From a bacterium (GTDB lineage Bacteria; Myxococcota_A; UBA9160; UBA4427): 64,000 nt of DNA. Location of the stretch: assembly GCA_024742285.1 (NCBI GenBank), contig JANSYR010000020.1, positions 42,945-106,944 on the forward strand, read 5' to 3'. The notes below the pieces were generated by a model. The model saw only the letters and a list, made by a program, of their open reading frames with translations, was not told where the DNA came from and made no database searches. The position numbers and the translations under genes were made by a program. Every line of letters begins with the position of its first letter. The first letter of the stretch is position 1. Of the stretch, positions 35,428-43,843 are shown in pieces.

Positions 35428-36763
35428 TCGCGGCCCCACCGTCCCTCTCCTCTTCGTCCTCGCCGGCCTTCTCCAGTCCGGCCATCAGTCCATCGATCAC
35501 GGGCGATTCCATCGCCTCCGGCACCGGCAGTCCGAGCAGGCGCAGGACGGTCGGCGCGACCGAGAGGTTCGAGATCCGGCCGAGCTTCGTGCCGGGCCGC
35601 ACGCCCCGCCCCCGCGCGACGAGCAGGCCCGCCATCTCGGGGGCGCTCGAATCGTAGCCATGAAACCCGCCGAGATCGCGGCTGAGCAGGCTCACGATCG
35701 CGGTGCCGATCGGCGCGCGGACGACGACGTCGCCGAAACGGGGATCGTCGACGAACCACGCGTCGGGTGCTTCCTCGCGCACCCAGGCCTCGAGCCCCTG
35801 CGCCCGGGCGATCCGGACCGCCTGCTCGGCAGCTTCCGCGGTCCGACTCCTTCCTTCCAGCACCACGCTCGCGAAGCCGCCGATCCCGAGCACCGAGACC
35901 CGCAGCCCGCTCTCCCGGAGGAGGTCCTGGAGCCGGACCCGTCGCTCGGCCCCGACCATGCCGTGATCGGACACGAAGAGGAGCGTGGTCGTCTCGAAGA
36001 GACCGCGCGCCTCCATCTCCCCCACGAGGCGGGCGATCTGCGCGTCCTGGGGAAGGAGCGCGCGCGCCACCTCGGGCGAGCCCGGCCCGTGGTCGTGGCC
36101 CGCGTGGTCGGCACCGTGGAACCACGCGATCACGAGCTGGGGGCGCTTCGCCGGATCGGGTTCGTCGAGCCAGGCCAGGATGCGATTCACCTTCGTCTTC
36201 TCGCGGGTCGAAGACGAGAACTTCCGGGTCTCGCTGGGCCCCGGGCCTCCGGTCCAGGGTCCCTCGGAGCCGACCCAGTAGTAGGACGCCGCCCGGACCC
36301 CGTTGCGTTCCGCGACCGACCAGATCGGCTCCGCCTCGATCCACTCGTGGATCGCGTTGCGTCGGAAGCGCCCCCGCTCGGGATCGACGAAGTGATTGTT
36401 CACCAGACGGTGCACTTCCGGACGGACCCCGGTCGCGAGGCTCACGTGATTCGGAAACGTGTTCGAGGGATCGACCGGGACGAGCGCCTCGGCGACCGCG
36501 CCCTGCTCGGCGAGGGCGAGCAGGCTGGGCAGTCGGTCGGGCTGGAGATCGGCCGGTCGCGTCCCGTCGAGGGAGATCATCACGACGGTCGGCGGGGAAG
36601 CGGATGGGGTCGGACTCGCAGCCGGCGGCGCCCCGCGCTCGGAGGCGCACGCCGAGACCGCGAGGAGGAGCGCCAGACCGAGCGCGAAGGCGGCGCCGAA
36701 CCGTGCGCGAACGAGGCCTGCCGGCCACCGGCGCGCGGCGACGCGAATGCGAAGCCCGTACAC
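35417..36763 (-). CDS. Lipoprotein type I phosphodiesterase/nucleotide pyrophosphatase (NPP family)
   Basis: The 448-aa protein has a lipoprotein signal (ALGLALLLAVSAC, lipobox VSAC) and an alkaline-phosphatase-fold NPP domain: VVMISLDGTRPADLQ, the Thr nucleophile in DPSNTFPNHVSLATG, WFHGADHAGHDHGPGS and FVSDHGMVGAER for the two-metal site. Such enzymes cleave phosphodiester or nucleotide bonds outside the cytoplasm. A Pro/Ser/Ala linker follows the anchor. A 4-gene minus-strand group with the two LolA-like proteins and the MMPL exporter is possible. The substrate cannot be told. Confidence 0.85.
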   Translation of the reverse strand: MYGLRIRVAARRWPAGLVRARFGAAFALGLALLLAVSACASERGAPPAASPTPSASPPTVVMISLDGTRPADLQPDRLPSLLALAEQGAVAEALVPVDPSNTFPNHVSLATGVRPEVHRLVNNHFVDPERGRFRRNAIHEWIEAEPIWSVAERNGVRAASYYWVGSEGPWTGGPGPSETRKFSSSTREKTKVNRILAWLDEPDPAKRPQLVIAWFHGADHAGHDHGPGSPEVARALLPQDAQIARLVGEMEARGLFETTTLLFVSDHGMVGAERRVRLQDLLRESGLRVSVLGIGGFASVVLEGRSRTAEAAEQAVRIARAQGLEAWVREEAPDAWFVDDPRFGDVVVRAPIGTAIVSLLSRDLGGFHGYDSSAPEMAGLLVARGRGVRPGTKLGRISNLSVAPTVLRLLGLPVPEAMESPVIDGLMAGLEKAGEDEEERDGGAANAP

Positions 36764-36830
36764 CTCGTTTCCCCCGTTCCCGGCCGCGCGGGATGCGCGT
36801 CGGGAGGCGGGAACTTACCATCCGCGCTCC

Positions 36831-37616
36831 ATGCAGAGCGCACTCACGATCGCCGGCTCGGACCCGACCGGCGGAGCCGGCCTCCAGGCCGATCTCCAGG
36901 TCTTCCACCGCTTCGGGATCCACGGTGGTGCCGTTCCGACCGCGCTCACGATCCAGGACGGCCTGCGCGTGCGCCAGGTCCTGCCCGTCTTCCCGTCGTC
37001 GTTGCTCGACATGCTGCGGACGACCCTCGACGCGATCCGACCCGGGGCGATCAAGATCGGCATGCTCGGCACCGACGACGCCGTCCGGAACACCACCCTG
37101 GCCCTCGGCCCCTTTCCCGAGATCCCCGTCGTGATCGACCCGGTCCTGGCCGCGAGCGACGGCAGCCCGCTGCTCGAGCGCCGGGCCCATCCCGCCCTCC
37201 GCGACCTCGCCTTCAAGAAGACGCTGCTCACGCCGAACTGGCCGGAGATGGAGACGCTCGTCGGCGACGCCCTGCCACGACGACGGGACGGCGCGGCCGC
37301 GGCGAAGCAGCTCGCCGAAGAGCTCGAGCTCGGCGGGGTCCTGTTGAAGGGCGGGCATCGGGGCGGCGATGCCGACGACCTGCTCGTCCTGCGCGACGCA
37401 GATGGAACGATCACCAGCGAATGGCTCCCCGGCGAGCGGATCGCCGGCGACCCGGTCCATGGGACCGGCTGCGCCCTCTCCGCCGCGATCACCGCCGGCC
37501 TCGCCCTCGGCAGGCCGCTCCGCGAGGCGGTGGTCGAGGCACGGCAGTTCATCCGGGAAGCCATCACCGGGGCGAGCACGCTTCCGAACGGCGCGCGGAT
37601 CCTCGCGTTCTCGTGA
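36831..37616 (+). CDS. thiD: Hydroxymethylpyrimidine/phosphomethylpyrimidine kinase
   Basis: ThiD phosphorylates HMP twice for thiamine synthesis. The 261-aa product begins MQSALTIAGSDPTGGAGLQA and shows VPTALTIQDGLRV, IKIGMLG, VIDPVLAASDG, LLKGGHRGGDADDLL and the anion-hole block GDPVHGTGCALSAAI. ATG 36831 gives the normal N-terminus. ThiE is 22 kb away, so thiamine genes are scattered here. The next gene starts 17 bp later. Confidence 0.92.
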   Translation: MQSALTIAGSDPTGGAGLQADLQVFHRFGIHGGAVPTALTIQDGLRVRQVLPVFPSSLLDMLRTTLDAIRPGAIKIGMLGTDDAVRNTTLALGPFPEIPVVIDPVLAASDGSPLLERRAHPALRDLAFKKTLLTPNWPEMETLVGDALPRRRDGAAAAKQLAEELELGGVLLKGGHRGGDADDLLVLRDADGTITSEWLPGERIAGDPVHGTGCALSAAITAGLALGRPLREAVVEARQFIREAITGASTLPNGARILAFS

Positions 37617-37632
37617 ACGGGGACGGCCGGCG

Positions 37633-39447
37633 ATGAGCGATGGACTCGAGGCGGACGCGACGGCCCCCACGCCCCGCGCGACCTACGACGCGGGCCTCGC
37701 GCGCGCCGCGTCCGAAGAGAAGACCTGGCAGGGTCGCTCCTCGCTCGCCTCCAGGGCCCGGCTGCTCTGCTTCGCGCTGGTCGCCGGCGCGGCCTGGCTC
37801 TCCTTCGGCACGCATGCCCTTCCGCGCTGGAGCGTGGTTCCGCCGGCGCTGGCGTTCGCGGTCCTCGTGGTCGCCCACGACCGGATCCTGAAGCAGGAGG
37901 GGCGCGCCTCTCGCATGCGGCGCTTCTACGAAGACGGATCGGCGCGCCTCGACGACGCCTGGGCCGGGCGCGGCGACGCCGGCGAGCGCTATCGCGACCC
38001 CGAGCATCCCTACGCCCCGGACCTCGACGTCTTCGGCCCGGGCTCCCTCTTCGAGCTGCTCGCGACGACCCGAACCAGTCCCGGCAGCGACCGGCTGGCG
38101 GGCTGGCTCCTCGAAGCGGCCTCCCCCGAAGCGATCCGCGAACGCCAGGCGGCCGTCGACGAGCTGCGTTCGCGCTTGTCGATGCGCCTCGAGATGGCGA
38201 TCGCCGGCGACGAGGCCGGCTCCACCGCCGCGCAGGAAGCGCTCGAGCGCTGGGCCGCAGCGCCTGAAGCGGGCCTCCGTCCCGTGTTCCGTCTGCTGGC
38301 GATCGGCGCCTCGGCCCTCTCGCTCGGCGGCATCGCCTTGTGGATCTGGACCGGCGCCGGCCCCGTCCCCTTCGCCTTCGCCCTCGTCGTCCAGGGCGCC
38401 CTGGCCTGGGCCCTGCGCGGCCGCGTCGCGCCGGTCCTCGCCGCCGCCGAGACGCCGGTCGAAGCCCTCGCGCGAACGTCCGCTCTGCTTGCCTGCGTGG
38501 AGGACGAGCACTTCGAGGCCCCGCTCCTCGCGCAACGGGTCGCCGCCCTGCAGACCACCGGCCGGCCGCCGTCGGGCGAGCTCGCCGCGCTGCGCCGTCT
38601 CGTCGACCGCCGCGACATGCGCCTCAACCAGTTCTTCGCGCCGATCGCCGCCCTGCTCATGTGGGGCACCCATGCCGCCCTCGCCCTCGAGGCGTGGCGG
38701 GGGCGCTGCGGCCCGCGGCTCGCCGAGTGGATCGCCGCGGCGGGCGAGATCGAGGCCCTGTGCGCGCTGGCGGGGTACGCGTACGAGCATCCGGACGATC
38801 CGTTCCCGGAGATCGTCGAGGAAGGCCCCGTCTTCGAAGGGGAGGGGCTCGGCCATCCGCTGCTCCCGGCGAGCGCCTGCGTGCGCAACGACCTGCGCCT
38901 CGGCGACGCGCCCCGGGCGCTCGTGATGAGCGGATCGAACATGTCGGGCAAGAGCACGATGCTCCGGACCGTCGGCTGCAACACGATCCTGGCGCTCGCC
39001 GGCGCCCCGGTCCGCGCCACGCGACTTCGCCTCTCACCGCTGCGCATCACCGCCTCGATCCGGATCGTCGACTCGCTCCAGGACGGGCGTTCGCACTTCA
39101 TGGCCGAGATCGTGCGGCTCCGGCAGGTGGTCGAGATCTCACGGGAGCAGCCGCCCGCCCTCTTCCTCCTCGACGAGATCCTGCACGGCACGAACTCCCA
39201 CGACCGACGGATCGGCGCCGAGGCCGTGATCCGCGGACTCGTCGAGCACGGCGCGCTCGGGATCGTGACGACCCACGACCTCGCCCTGACCCGGATGGTC
39301 GAGACGAGCGAGGGACGGATGGCGAACGTTCACTTCGAGGACCACCTGGAAGAGGGCGCGATGGAGTTCGACTACCGTCTTCGAACCGGGGTGGTCGAGA
39401 AGAGCAACGCGCTCGAGCTGATGCGCTCCGTCGGCCTCGACGTCTGA
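37633..39447 (+). CDS. Membrane-associated MutS-like ATPase (no mismatch-binding domain)
   Basis: The 604-aa protein ends in a complete MutS ABC-type ATPase: Walker A VMSGSNMSGKSTMLRTVG, ALFLLDEILHGTNSHDRR (Walker B), TTHDLAL. Before it lie the lever region and two pairs of hydrophobic segments (about residues 47-78 and 215-250), which true MutS lacks. It has no domain I. This matches the MutS-like group with membrane segments found in many bacteria, whose job is unknown. It follows thiD by 17 bp. Confidence 0.8.
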   Translation: MSDGLEADATAPTPRATYDAGLARAASEEKTWQGRSSLASRARLLCFALVAGAAWLSFGTHALPRWSVVPPALAFAVLVVAHDRILKQEGRASRMRRFYEDGSARLDDAWAGRGDAGERYRDPEHPYAPDLDVFGPGSLFELLATTRTSPGSDRLAGWLLEAASPEAIRERQAAVDELRSRLSMRLEMAIAGDEAGSTAAQEALERWAAAPEAGLRPVFRLLAIGASALSLGGIALWIWTGAGPVPFAFALVVQGALAWALRGRVAPVLAAAETPVEALARTSALLACVEDEHFEAPLLAQRVAALQTTGRPPSGELAALRRLVDRRDMRLNQFFAPIAALLMWGTHAALALEAWRGRCGPRLAEWIAAAGEIEALCALAGYAYEHPDDPFPEIVEEGPVFEGEGLGHPLLPASACVRNDLRLGDAPRALVMSGSNMSGKSTMLRTVGCNTILALAGAPVRATRLRLSPLRITASIRIVDSLQDGRSHFMAEIVRLRQVVEISREQPPALFLLDEILHGTNSHDRRIGAEAVIRGLVEHGALGIVTTHDLALTRMVETSEGRMANVHFEDHLEEGAMEFDYRLRTGVVEKSNALELMRSVGLDV

Positions 39448-39481
39448 TCCGCGCGCATCGCGCGCGGCCTGGAGGGACCCC

Positions 39482-41167
39482 ATGCTTCGCGAGCCCGCCC
39501 TCGCCCCCTTACTCGCCCTCGTACTGGCCACGCTCATGACGAGCGGCTGCCTCGGGCCCGAGGGCGCCCGATTCGCCTCGTCGCGCGACGACGCGAGCCC
39601 CGCGTCGATGCCGGACCCGCGCGAGGACAACGCCTGGTTCGCCGCGGGACGACGGGCCGTCGGCGCGGCGGCGCCCCTCGTGGCCGATCGTCCCGCCGCG
39701 AAGAACGTGATCCTCTTCATCGGCGACGGCATGGGGATCACGACCGTGACCGCCGCCCGGATCCTCGAAGGCCAGCGCCAGGGCGGCCCCGGCGAGGACC
39801 ACCGTCTCTCGTTCGACGCGTTCCCGAACGTCGCCTTCTCCAAGACCTACAACGTCGATGCACAGGTCTCGGACTCCGCCTCGACGATGACCGCCATGGT
39901 CTCCGGCCTGAAGACCGTGACCGGCGTGCTCGGCGTCGACGAGACGATCCGTCGCGGCGACCACACGAGCGTCGAGGCGGCGCGCGTGGCGACCATCCTC
40001 GAGGAGGCCGAGGCAAGGGGCCTCGCGACCGGCGTCGTCTCGACCGCGACCGTGACCCACGCGACGCCGGCGGGGTGCTACGCGCACGTGCCCTTCCGGT
40101 TCTGGGAGAGCGACCGCCGGATGACTCCGGCGGCCCGGGAAGCGGGCTTCCCGGACATCGCGCGGCAGCTCGTCGAGTTCGGCGGTCTTCCGGGCCGGGG
40201 GGATGGTCTCGAGATCGCGCTCGGCGGCGGGCGGCGCCATTTCTTCCCGGCCGGGCAGGCGGACCCCGAAGACGCGAAGCGTCCCGGCGAGCGGGCCGAT
40301 GGACGCGACCTGCCGGCGGAGTGGGTCGCCGGCCGCGAAGGGGCCCGCTACGTCTGGAACCAGGCCCAGTTCGACGCGATCGATCCCGCCACGACCGGCC
40401 CGGTCCTCGGCCTCTTCGAGCCCGGCGACATGAACTGGGAGACCGACCGGGCGAGCGACGAGGAAGGCGAGCCGAGCCTCGCCGAGATGACGGGCCTCGC
40501 GATCGACGTGCTCGCCCGGGATGGCGACGGCTTCTTCCTAATGGTCGAAGCCGGCCGGATCGATCACGGACACCATGCCGGCAACGCCCGGCGCGCCCTC
40601 GACGACACGATCGCCCTGTCCGACGCCGTGCGGACGGCGGTCGCGAAGGTCGATCTCGCCGAGACGCTGATCGTCGTGACCGCCGACCACAGCCACACGC
40701 TCACGCTCTCGGGCTACCCGAAGCGGGGCAACCCGATCCTCGGCAAGGTCGTCGGCGTCGACTGGATCCGCGGAACGGGGGACGTCGAGGGCAAGGACGG
40801 CCTCGGGCTTCCCTACACGACGCTCTCCTACGCGAACGGGCCCGGCTACACCGGGGCGAGCGACGACCAGGAAGAAGGCGCGCACACCTGGGGACACAGG
40901 CCCTGCCAGTCGATGGCGGGTCCCTGCAGCTTCCAGGGGATCGCGGAGGGGCGGCCGGATCTCGGCGACGTCGATACGGAGGAGGCGTCCTTCCTCCAGG
41001 AAGCGACCGTCCCCCTCGCCAGCGAGACCCACGCCGGCGAAGACGTTCCGATCTACGCGACCGGCGCACGCGCGGCACTCTTCCACGGCGTCCGCGAGCA
41101 GCACTACATCTACCACGCGATGGTCGAGGCGTTCGGCTGGACGCGAGGGGGCGTCCCGGTCGAGTAG
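39482..41167 (+). CDS. Alkaline phosphatase, predicted lipoprotein
   Basis: The 561-aa protein has a lipoprotein-like signal (LALVLATLMTSGC) and the PhoA core: NVILFIGDGMGITTVTAARI (metal Asp), the Ser nucleophile in VSDSASTMTAMVSGLKT, MVEAGRIDHGHHAGN and VTADHSHTLTLSGYPKRGNP. It releases phosphate from monoesters at the cell surface or periplasm. An insert with GAHTWGHRPCQ near residue 465 and several Cys suggests disulfides. ATG 39482 follows GGAGGG. No Pho box was recognised upstream. Confidence 0.9.
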   Translation: MLREPALAPLLALVLATLMTSGCLGPEGARFASSRDDASPASMPDPREDNAWFAAGRRAVGAAAPLVADRPAAKNVILFIGDGMGITTVTAARILEGQRQGGPGEDHRLSFDAFPNVAFSKTYNVDAQVSDSASTMTAMVSGLKTVTGVLGVDETIRRGDHTSVEAARVATILEEAEARGLATGVVSTATVTHATPAGCYAHVPFRFWESDRRMTPAAREAGFPDIARQLVEFGGLPGRGDGLEIALGGGRRHFFPAGQADPEDAKRPGERADGRDLPAEWVAGREGARYVWNQAQFDAIDPATTGPVLGLFEPGDMNWETDRASDEEGEPSLAEMTGLAIDVLARDGDGFFLMVEAGRIDHGHHAGNARRALDDTIALSDAVRTAVAKVDLAETLIVVTADHSHTLTLSGYPKRGNPILGKVVGVDWIRGTGDVEGKDGLGLPYTTLSYANGPGYTGASDDQEEGAHTWGHRPCQSMAGPCSFQGIAEGRPDLGDVDTEEASFLQEATVPLASETHAGEDVPIYATGARAALFHGVREQHYIYHAMVEAFGWTRGGVPVE

Positions 41168-41214
41168 GCGCCGGGCAGCACGGCGGGAGCCGTAGTCCCA
41201 CCCGCCGCCGACGC

Positions 41215-41667
41215 TCAGTCGATCGTCCAGAGCTCGCCGACCACCTTCGCTTCGTGTGACACCCAGTGGTGTCGCACGGCCGGGGCGTCGGGCGTTCGAC
41301 GCCCTTCGTCTTCGCGTGCGAGAATCTGCGGGGAGTGCCCCTCAGCCGAGTGCATTCGATCGTGTCGATCGATCCTCTTCGCGATCTCGGCCAGTCGTTC
41401 CGGCGCCTGCGCGCGCTCTCCGTCGATGGGAAATCCCTTCTCTCGCGCCGCGAGCCGCCCGATTTCGACCACCAGGCCCGGCTCGAGACCGGATCGAAAG
41501 CGCCAGACCACGCCCTCTCGTGCGCGCCCTAACACGAAGCGGGGCGTTCCCCCGCCGTGGCGATCGTGGCACCCGGTAATTCTGCCTAGTTCGTCGAACA
41601 CGTATCGCCTAGCAAGTGCGTCGGCGACGTGCGCCAGACCGACATTCTGATGTGTTGAGGCGGACAC
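41215..41667 (-). CDS. Doubtful ORF resembling the N-terminal part of a GNAT-type protein
   Basis: The 150-aa frame contains DELGRITGCHDRHGGGTPRF followed by VLGRAREGVVWRFRSGL, which resembles the N-terminal domain of a GNAT-acetyltransferase group (pattern xGRIxxxN...PRFxLGRTxxGnvWRFR). The acetyl-CoA-binding half is absent and the C-terminus looks unrelated. Codon use is unusual here (CTA, TTA, ACA), unlike its neighbours, which suggests a decayed or acquired piece. The first codon would be GTG 41667 without a clear Shine-Dalgarno. It could be a pseudogene remnant. Confidence 0.35.
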   Translation of the reverse strand: MSASTHQNVGLAHVADALARRYVFDELGRITGCHDRHGGGTPRFVLGRAREGVVWRFRSGLEPGLVVEIGRLAAREKGFPIDGERAQAPERLAEIAKRIDRHDRMHSAEGHSPQILAREDEGRRTPDAPAVRHHWVSHEAKVVGELWTID

Positions 41668-41697
41668 GGCGAGATCTTATGCGAATCACGAAGATTC

Positions 41698-41714
41698 TTC
41701 CCCGCATCGGGGAA
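41698..41714. promoter_or_regulatory. Short perfect hairpin TTCCCCG-CAT-CGGGGAA
   Basis: Arms 41698-41704 and 41708-41714 pair perfectly around a 3-nt loop, in the 236-bp gap between the doubtful GNAT-like ORF and the SnoaL-like gene. No T-run follows on either strand. It could be a leader structure for the SnoaL-like gene or an operator. Otherwise I see nothing in this gap. Confidence 0.35.
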
Positions 41715-41903
41715 GGACCGGGGTATAGTCGAGCTGCGCCCGATTCGACGAACCGTCAGGAACGAGCTCAGAGACCCGCGACGAATCCTCCATCCGACCG
41801 ATTGCCGTACAAGCAGCTACCGCGCCACCGTCGCCAAACGCCTGGAATGGCTCCAGGCCGGTCCGAGTCGTTCCCTCGAAGTCGTCGAACCCAGGAGAGG
41901 ATG

Positions 41904-42308
41904 ATGATCGAGCATCCCAACTCGCTCCTCATGCACCACTGCCTTCAGGCCGCCAGCGAAGGCGATCGCCAGACGCTGCGCGCCCTCTGGTCGGACGACA
42001 TCGTCTGGCACGTGATGGGCGCCGGACCATGGCAGGGCGAGATCAAGGGCGCCGACGAGATCTTCGAGTACCTCGCGGACCTCGGCGAGTTCGGCGAGAC
42101 CGGGGTCGCGACCGAGGTCGAGGACATCATGGTCAGCCACCGTCGCGCCGCCGTGATCTGTCGCTCTCAGGCCCAGCGCGGGGACGACGAGCTCGACACG
42201 CGTTTCCTCGTCGTCGCGACGATCGAGGATCGACGCATCTCTCGCATGATGAGCGTGCCGATCGACGCCCGTCGGGTGGAAGCGTTCTGGGCGGGAGAGA
42301 CGTTCTAA
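41904..42308 (+). CDS. SnoaL-like/NTF2-fold protein
   Basis: The 134-aa protein has the NTF2/SnoaL pattern: a first helix (LMHHCLQAASEGDRQTLRAL), WSDDIVWHVMGAGPWQGEIK, GADEIFEYLADL and a last strand ISRMMSVPIDARRVEAFW. The superfamily includes ketosteroid isomerases and polyketide cyclases, but most members are uncharacterised. Two adjacent ATGs follow AGGAGAGG; the second (41904) has better spacing. It is convergent with mpl. A steroid role is tempting but not supported, because it lies 12 kb from the hsa genes. Confidence 0.7.
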   Translation: MIEHPNSLLMHHCLQAASEGDRQTLRALWSDDIVWHVMGAGPWQGEIKGADEIFEYLADLGEFGETGVATEVEDIMVSHRRAAVICRSQAQRGDDELDTRFLVVATIEDRRISRMMSVPIDARRVEAFWAGETF

Positions 42309-42332
42309 CGTCCTCATCCGGGCCCGTTCGCG

Positions 42333-43835
42333 TCAGTCCGCCGCCTCGAGCGCGGCGAGCAGCTTCTCCCAGATCCCGCCGAAGGCCCCGTTGCTCATCA
42401 CGAGCACGACGTCCCCGTCGCGCCGCCCCGACACGACCCAGTCCACGATCTCGTCGATTCCGGCGAAGGCGGCGGCATCGCGCCCGCGCGCCCGCAGCTC
42501 CTCGGCGACGGCCCGGGCCGAGAGCGTCTCGCTCACTTCGCCCGTGATGCTGTAGATCGGATCGTCGCCCACCTCCGCGATCGCGGTGCGATCCGCCGCC
42601 ATCAGCGCGTCGACGTAGTCGTCCTGGAAGAGCTTCCGCCGGCTCGTGTTCGTGCGCGGCTCGAGGAGCGCGACGACTCGGCTTCCCACGTGGCGCTGGG
42701 CGATCGCTTCGATCGTGCCCTTCACGGCGGTCGGATGGTGGGCGAAGTCGTCGATGACCGTGACGCCGGCGGCGACGCCGCGGACCTCCTGGCGTCGCTT
42801 CACGCCCTGATGGTGGGGAAGTGCGGCGGCCAGCTCCGCGACCGGAACCCCCTCCGCCGTGAGGGCCGCGAAGACGCCGGCGACGTTTTCCGCGTTGTGG
42901 GCACCGAAGAGCGGGCTCATGATCGAGTGGCGTTCGCCGGAGGCGCGATCGGTCAGGGTGAAGCGCAGACCGCCGGCTTCCGGCGTCAGCTCGGAGGCCC
43001 ACCAGACGATGCCCTCCGGCGGTATCTCGCCCGGGGAGCGCTCGACCCCGTAGCCCACGACCGGGCAGGCCGCGTCCGAGACCACGTCGCGCACGCCGTC
43101 GTGGGCGAGCGCCGCCACGATCCGGGCGTCCGGCGCGAGACTCCCGACGAGCTCGCGGAACGCCTCCTTCACGTGATCGAGGTCGCGGTAGATGTCCGCA
43201 TGGTCGAACTCGACGGAGGTCAGGATCAGGGTGTCCGGCTTGTAGTGCAGGAATTTGGGCGTCTTGTCGAAGAAGGCCGTGTCGTACTCGTCGCCTTCCA
43301 CCACGAAGTGCTCGCCCTCCCCTTCGCGGAAGGAGCCGTCGAAGTCGAGGCTGATCCCGCCGACGAGGAGCGACGGCTCTCGGCCCGTCGCGAGAAGCAG
43401 CTGCGCCGCCAGGTTCGTCGTCGTCGTCTTCCCGTGGGTCCCGCTGACCGTGATGCAGTGGCGCCGCGCGATCGCGAGCTCGTAGAGGGCATCGGAGAAG
43501 GAGCGGTAGGGCACACCGGAATCGATCGCAGCGACCGCTTCCGGGTTGTCCGCGCGGACCGCGTTGCCGATCACGACCAGGTCCGGCGCGAGACCGCTCG
43601 GCCCGGGCTCGAGATGCGCCGGGTCGAAGCCCTCGTGGGGCGTGATCCCCCAATCCGCCAGCGCCGTCGACATCGGCGGGTAGAGCTTCTTGTCCGAGCC
43701 CGTGACCTCGATCCCGCGCGCCTTGACGAGTCCGGCGAGCGAACCCATGCCCGTCCCGCCGATCGCGACGAAGTGGACGCGGCGGAGGGCGTCGGCGTCG
43801 AAGGGTCGCTGAGGGTCCGGCGTCGCGACGCCCAT
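42333..43835 (-). CDS. mpl: UDP-N-acetylmuramate:L-Ala-gamma-D-Glu-meso-DAP ligase
   Basis: Mpl rejoins recycled murein tripeptide to UDP-MurNAc. The 500-aa Mur ligase shows HFVAIGGTGMGSLAGLVKAR, EVTGSDKKLYPPMS, the P-loop VSGTHGKTTTTNLAAQLL, VEGDEYDTAFFDKTPKFLHY (typical for Mpl rather than MurC), SPLFGAHNAENVAGVFAAL and DDFAHHPTAVKGTI. ATG 43835 has GAGG 6 nt upstream; a TTG at 43847 overlapping the previous stop is possible. It is third in a row with ldcA and a serine hydrolase. Confidence 0.92.
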   Translation of the reverse strand: MGVATPDPQRPFDADALRRVHFVAIGGTGMGSLAGLVKARGIEVTGSDKKLYPPMSTALADWGITPHEGFDPAHLEPGPSGLAPDLVVIGNAVRADNPEAVAAIDSGVPYRSFSDALYELAIARRHCITVSGTHGKTTTTNLAAQLLLATGREPSLLVGGISLDFDGSFREGEGEHFVVEGDEYDTAFFDKTPKFLHYKPDTLILTSVEFDHADIYRDLDHVKEAFRELVGSLAPDARIVAALAHDGVRDVVSDAACPVVGYGVERSPGEIPPEGIVWWASELTPEAGGLRFTLTDRASGERHSIMSPLFGAHNAENVAGVFAALTAEGVPVAELAAALPHHQGVKRRQEVRGVAAGVTVIDDFAHHPTAVKGTIEAIAQRHVGSRVVALLEPRTNTSRRKLFQDDYVDALMAADRTAIAEVGDDPIYSITGEVSETLSARAVAEELRARGRDAAAFAGIDEIVDWVVSGRRDGDVVLVMSNGAFGGIWEKLLAALEAAD

Positions 43836-43843
43836 CGCTGGCC

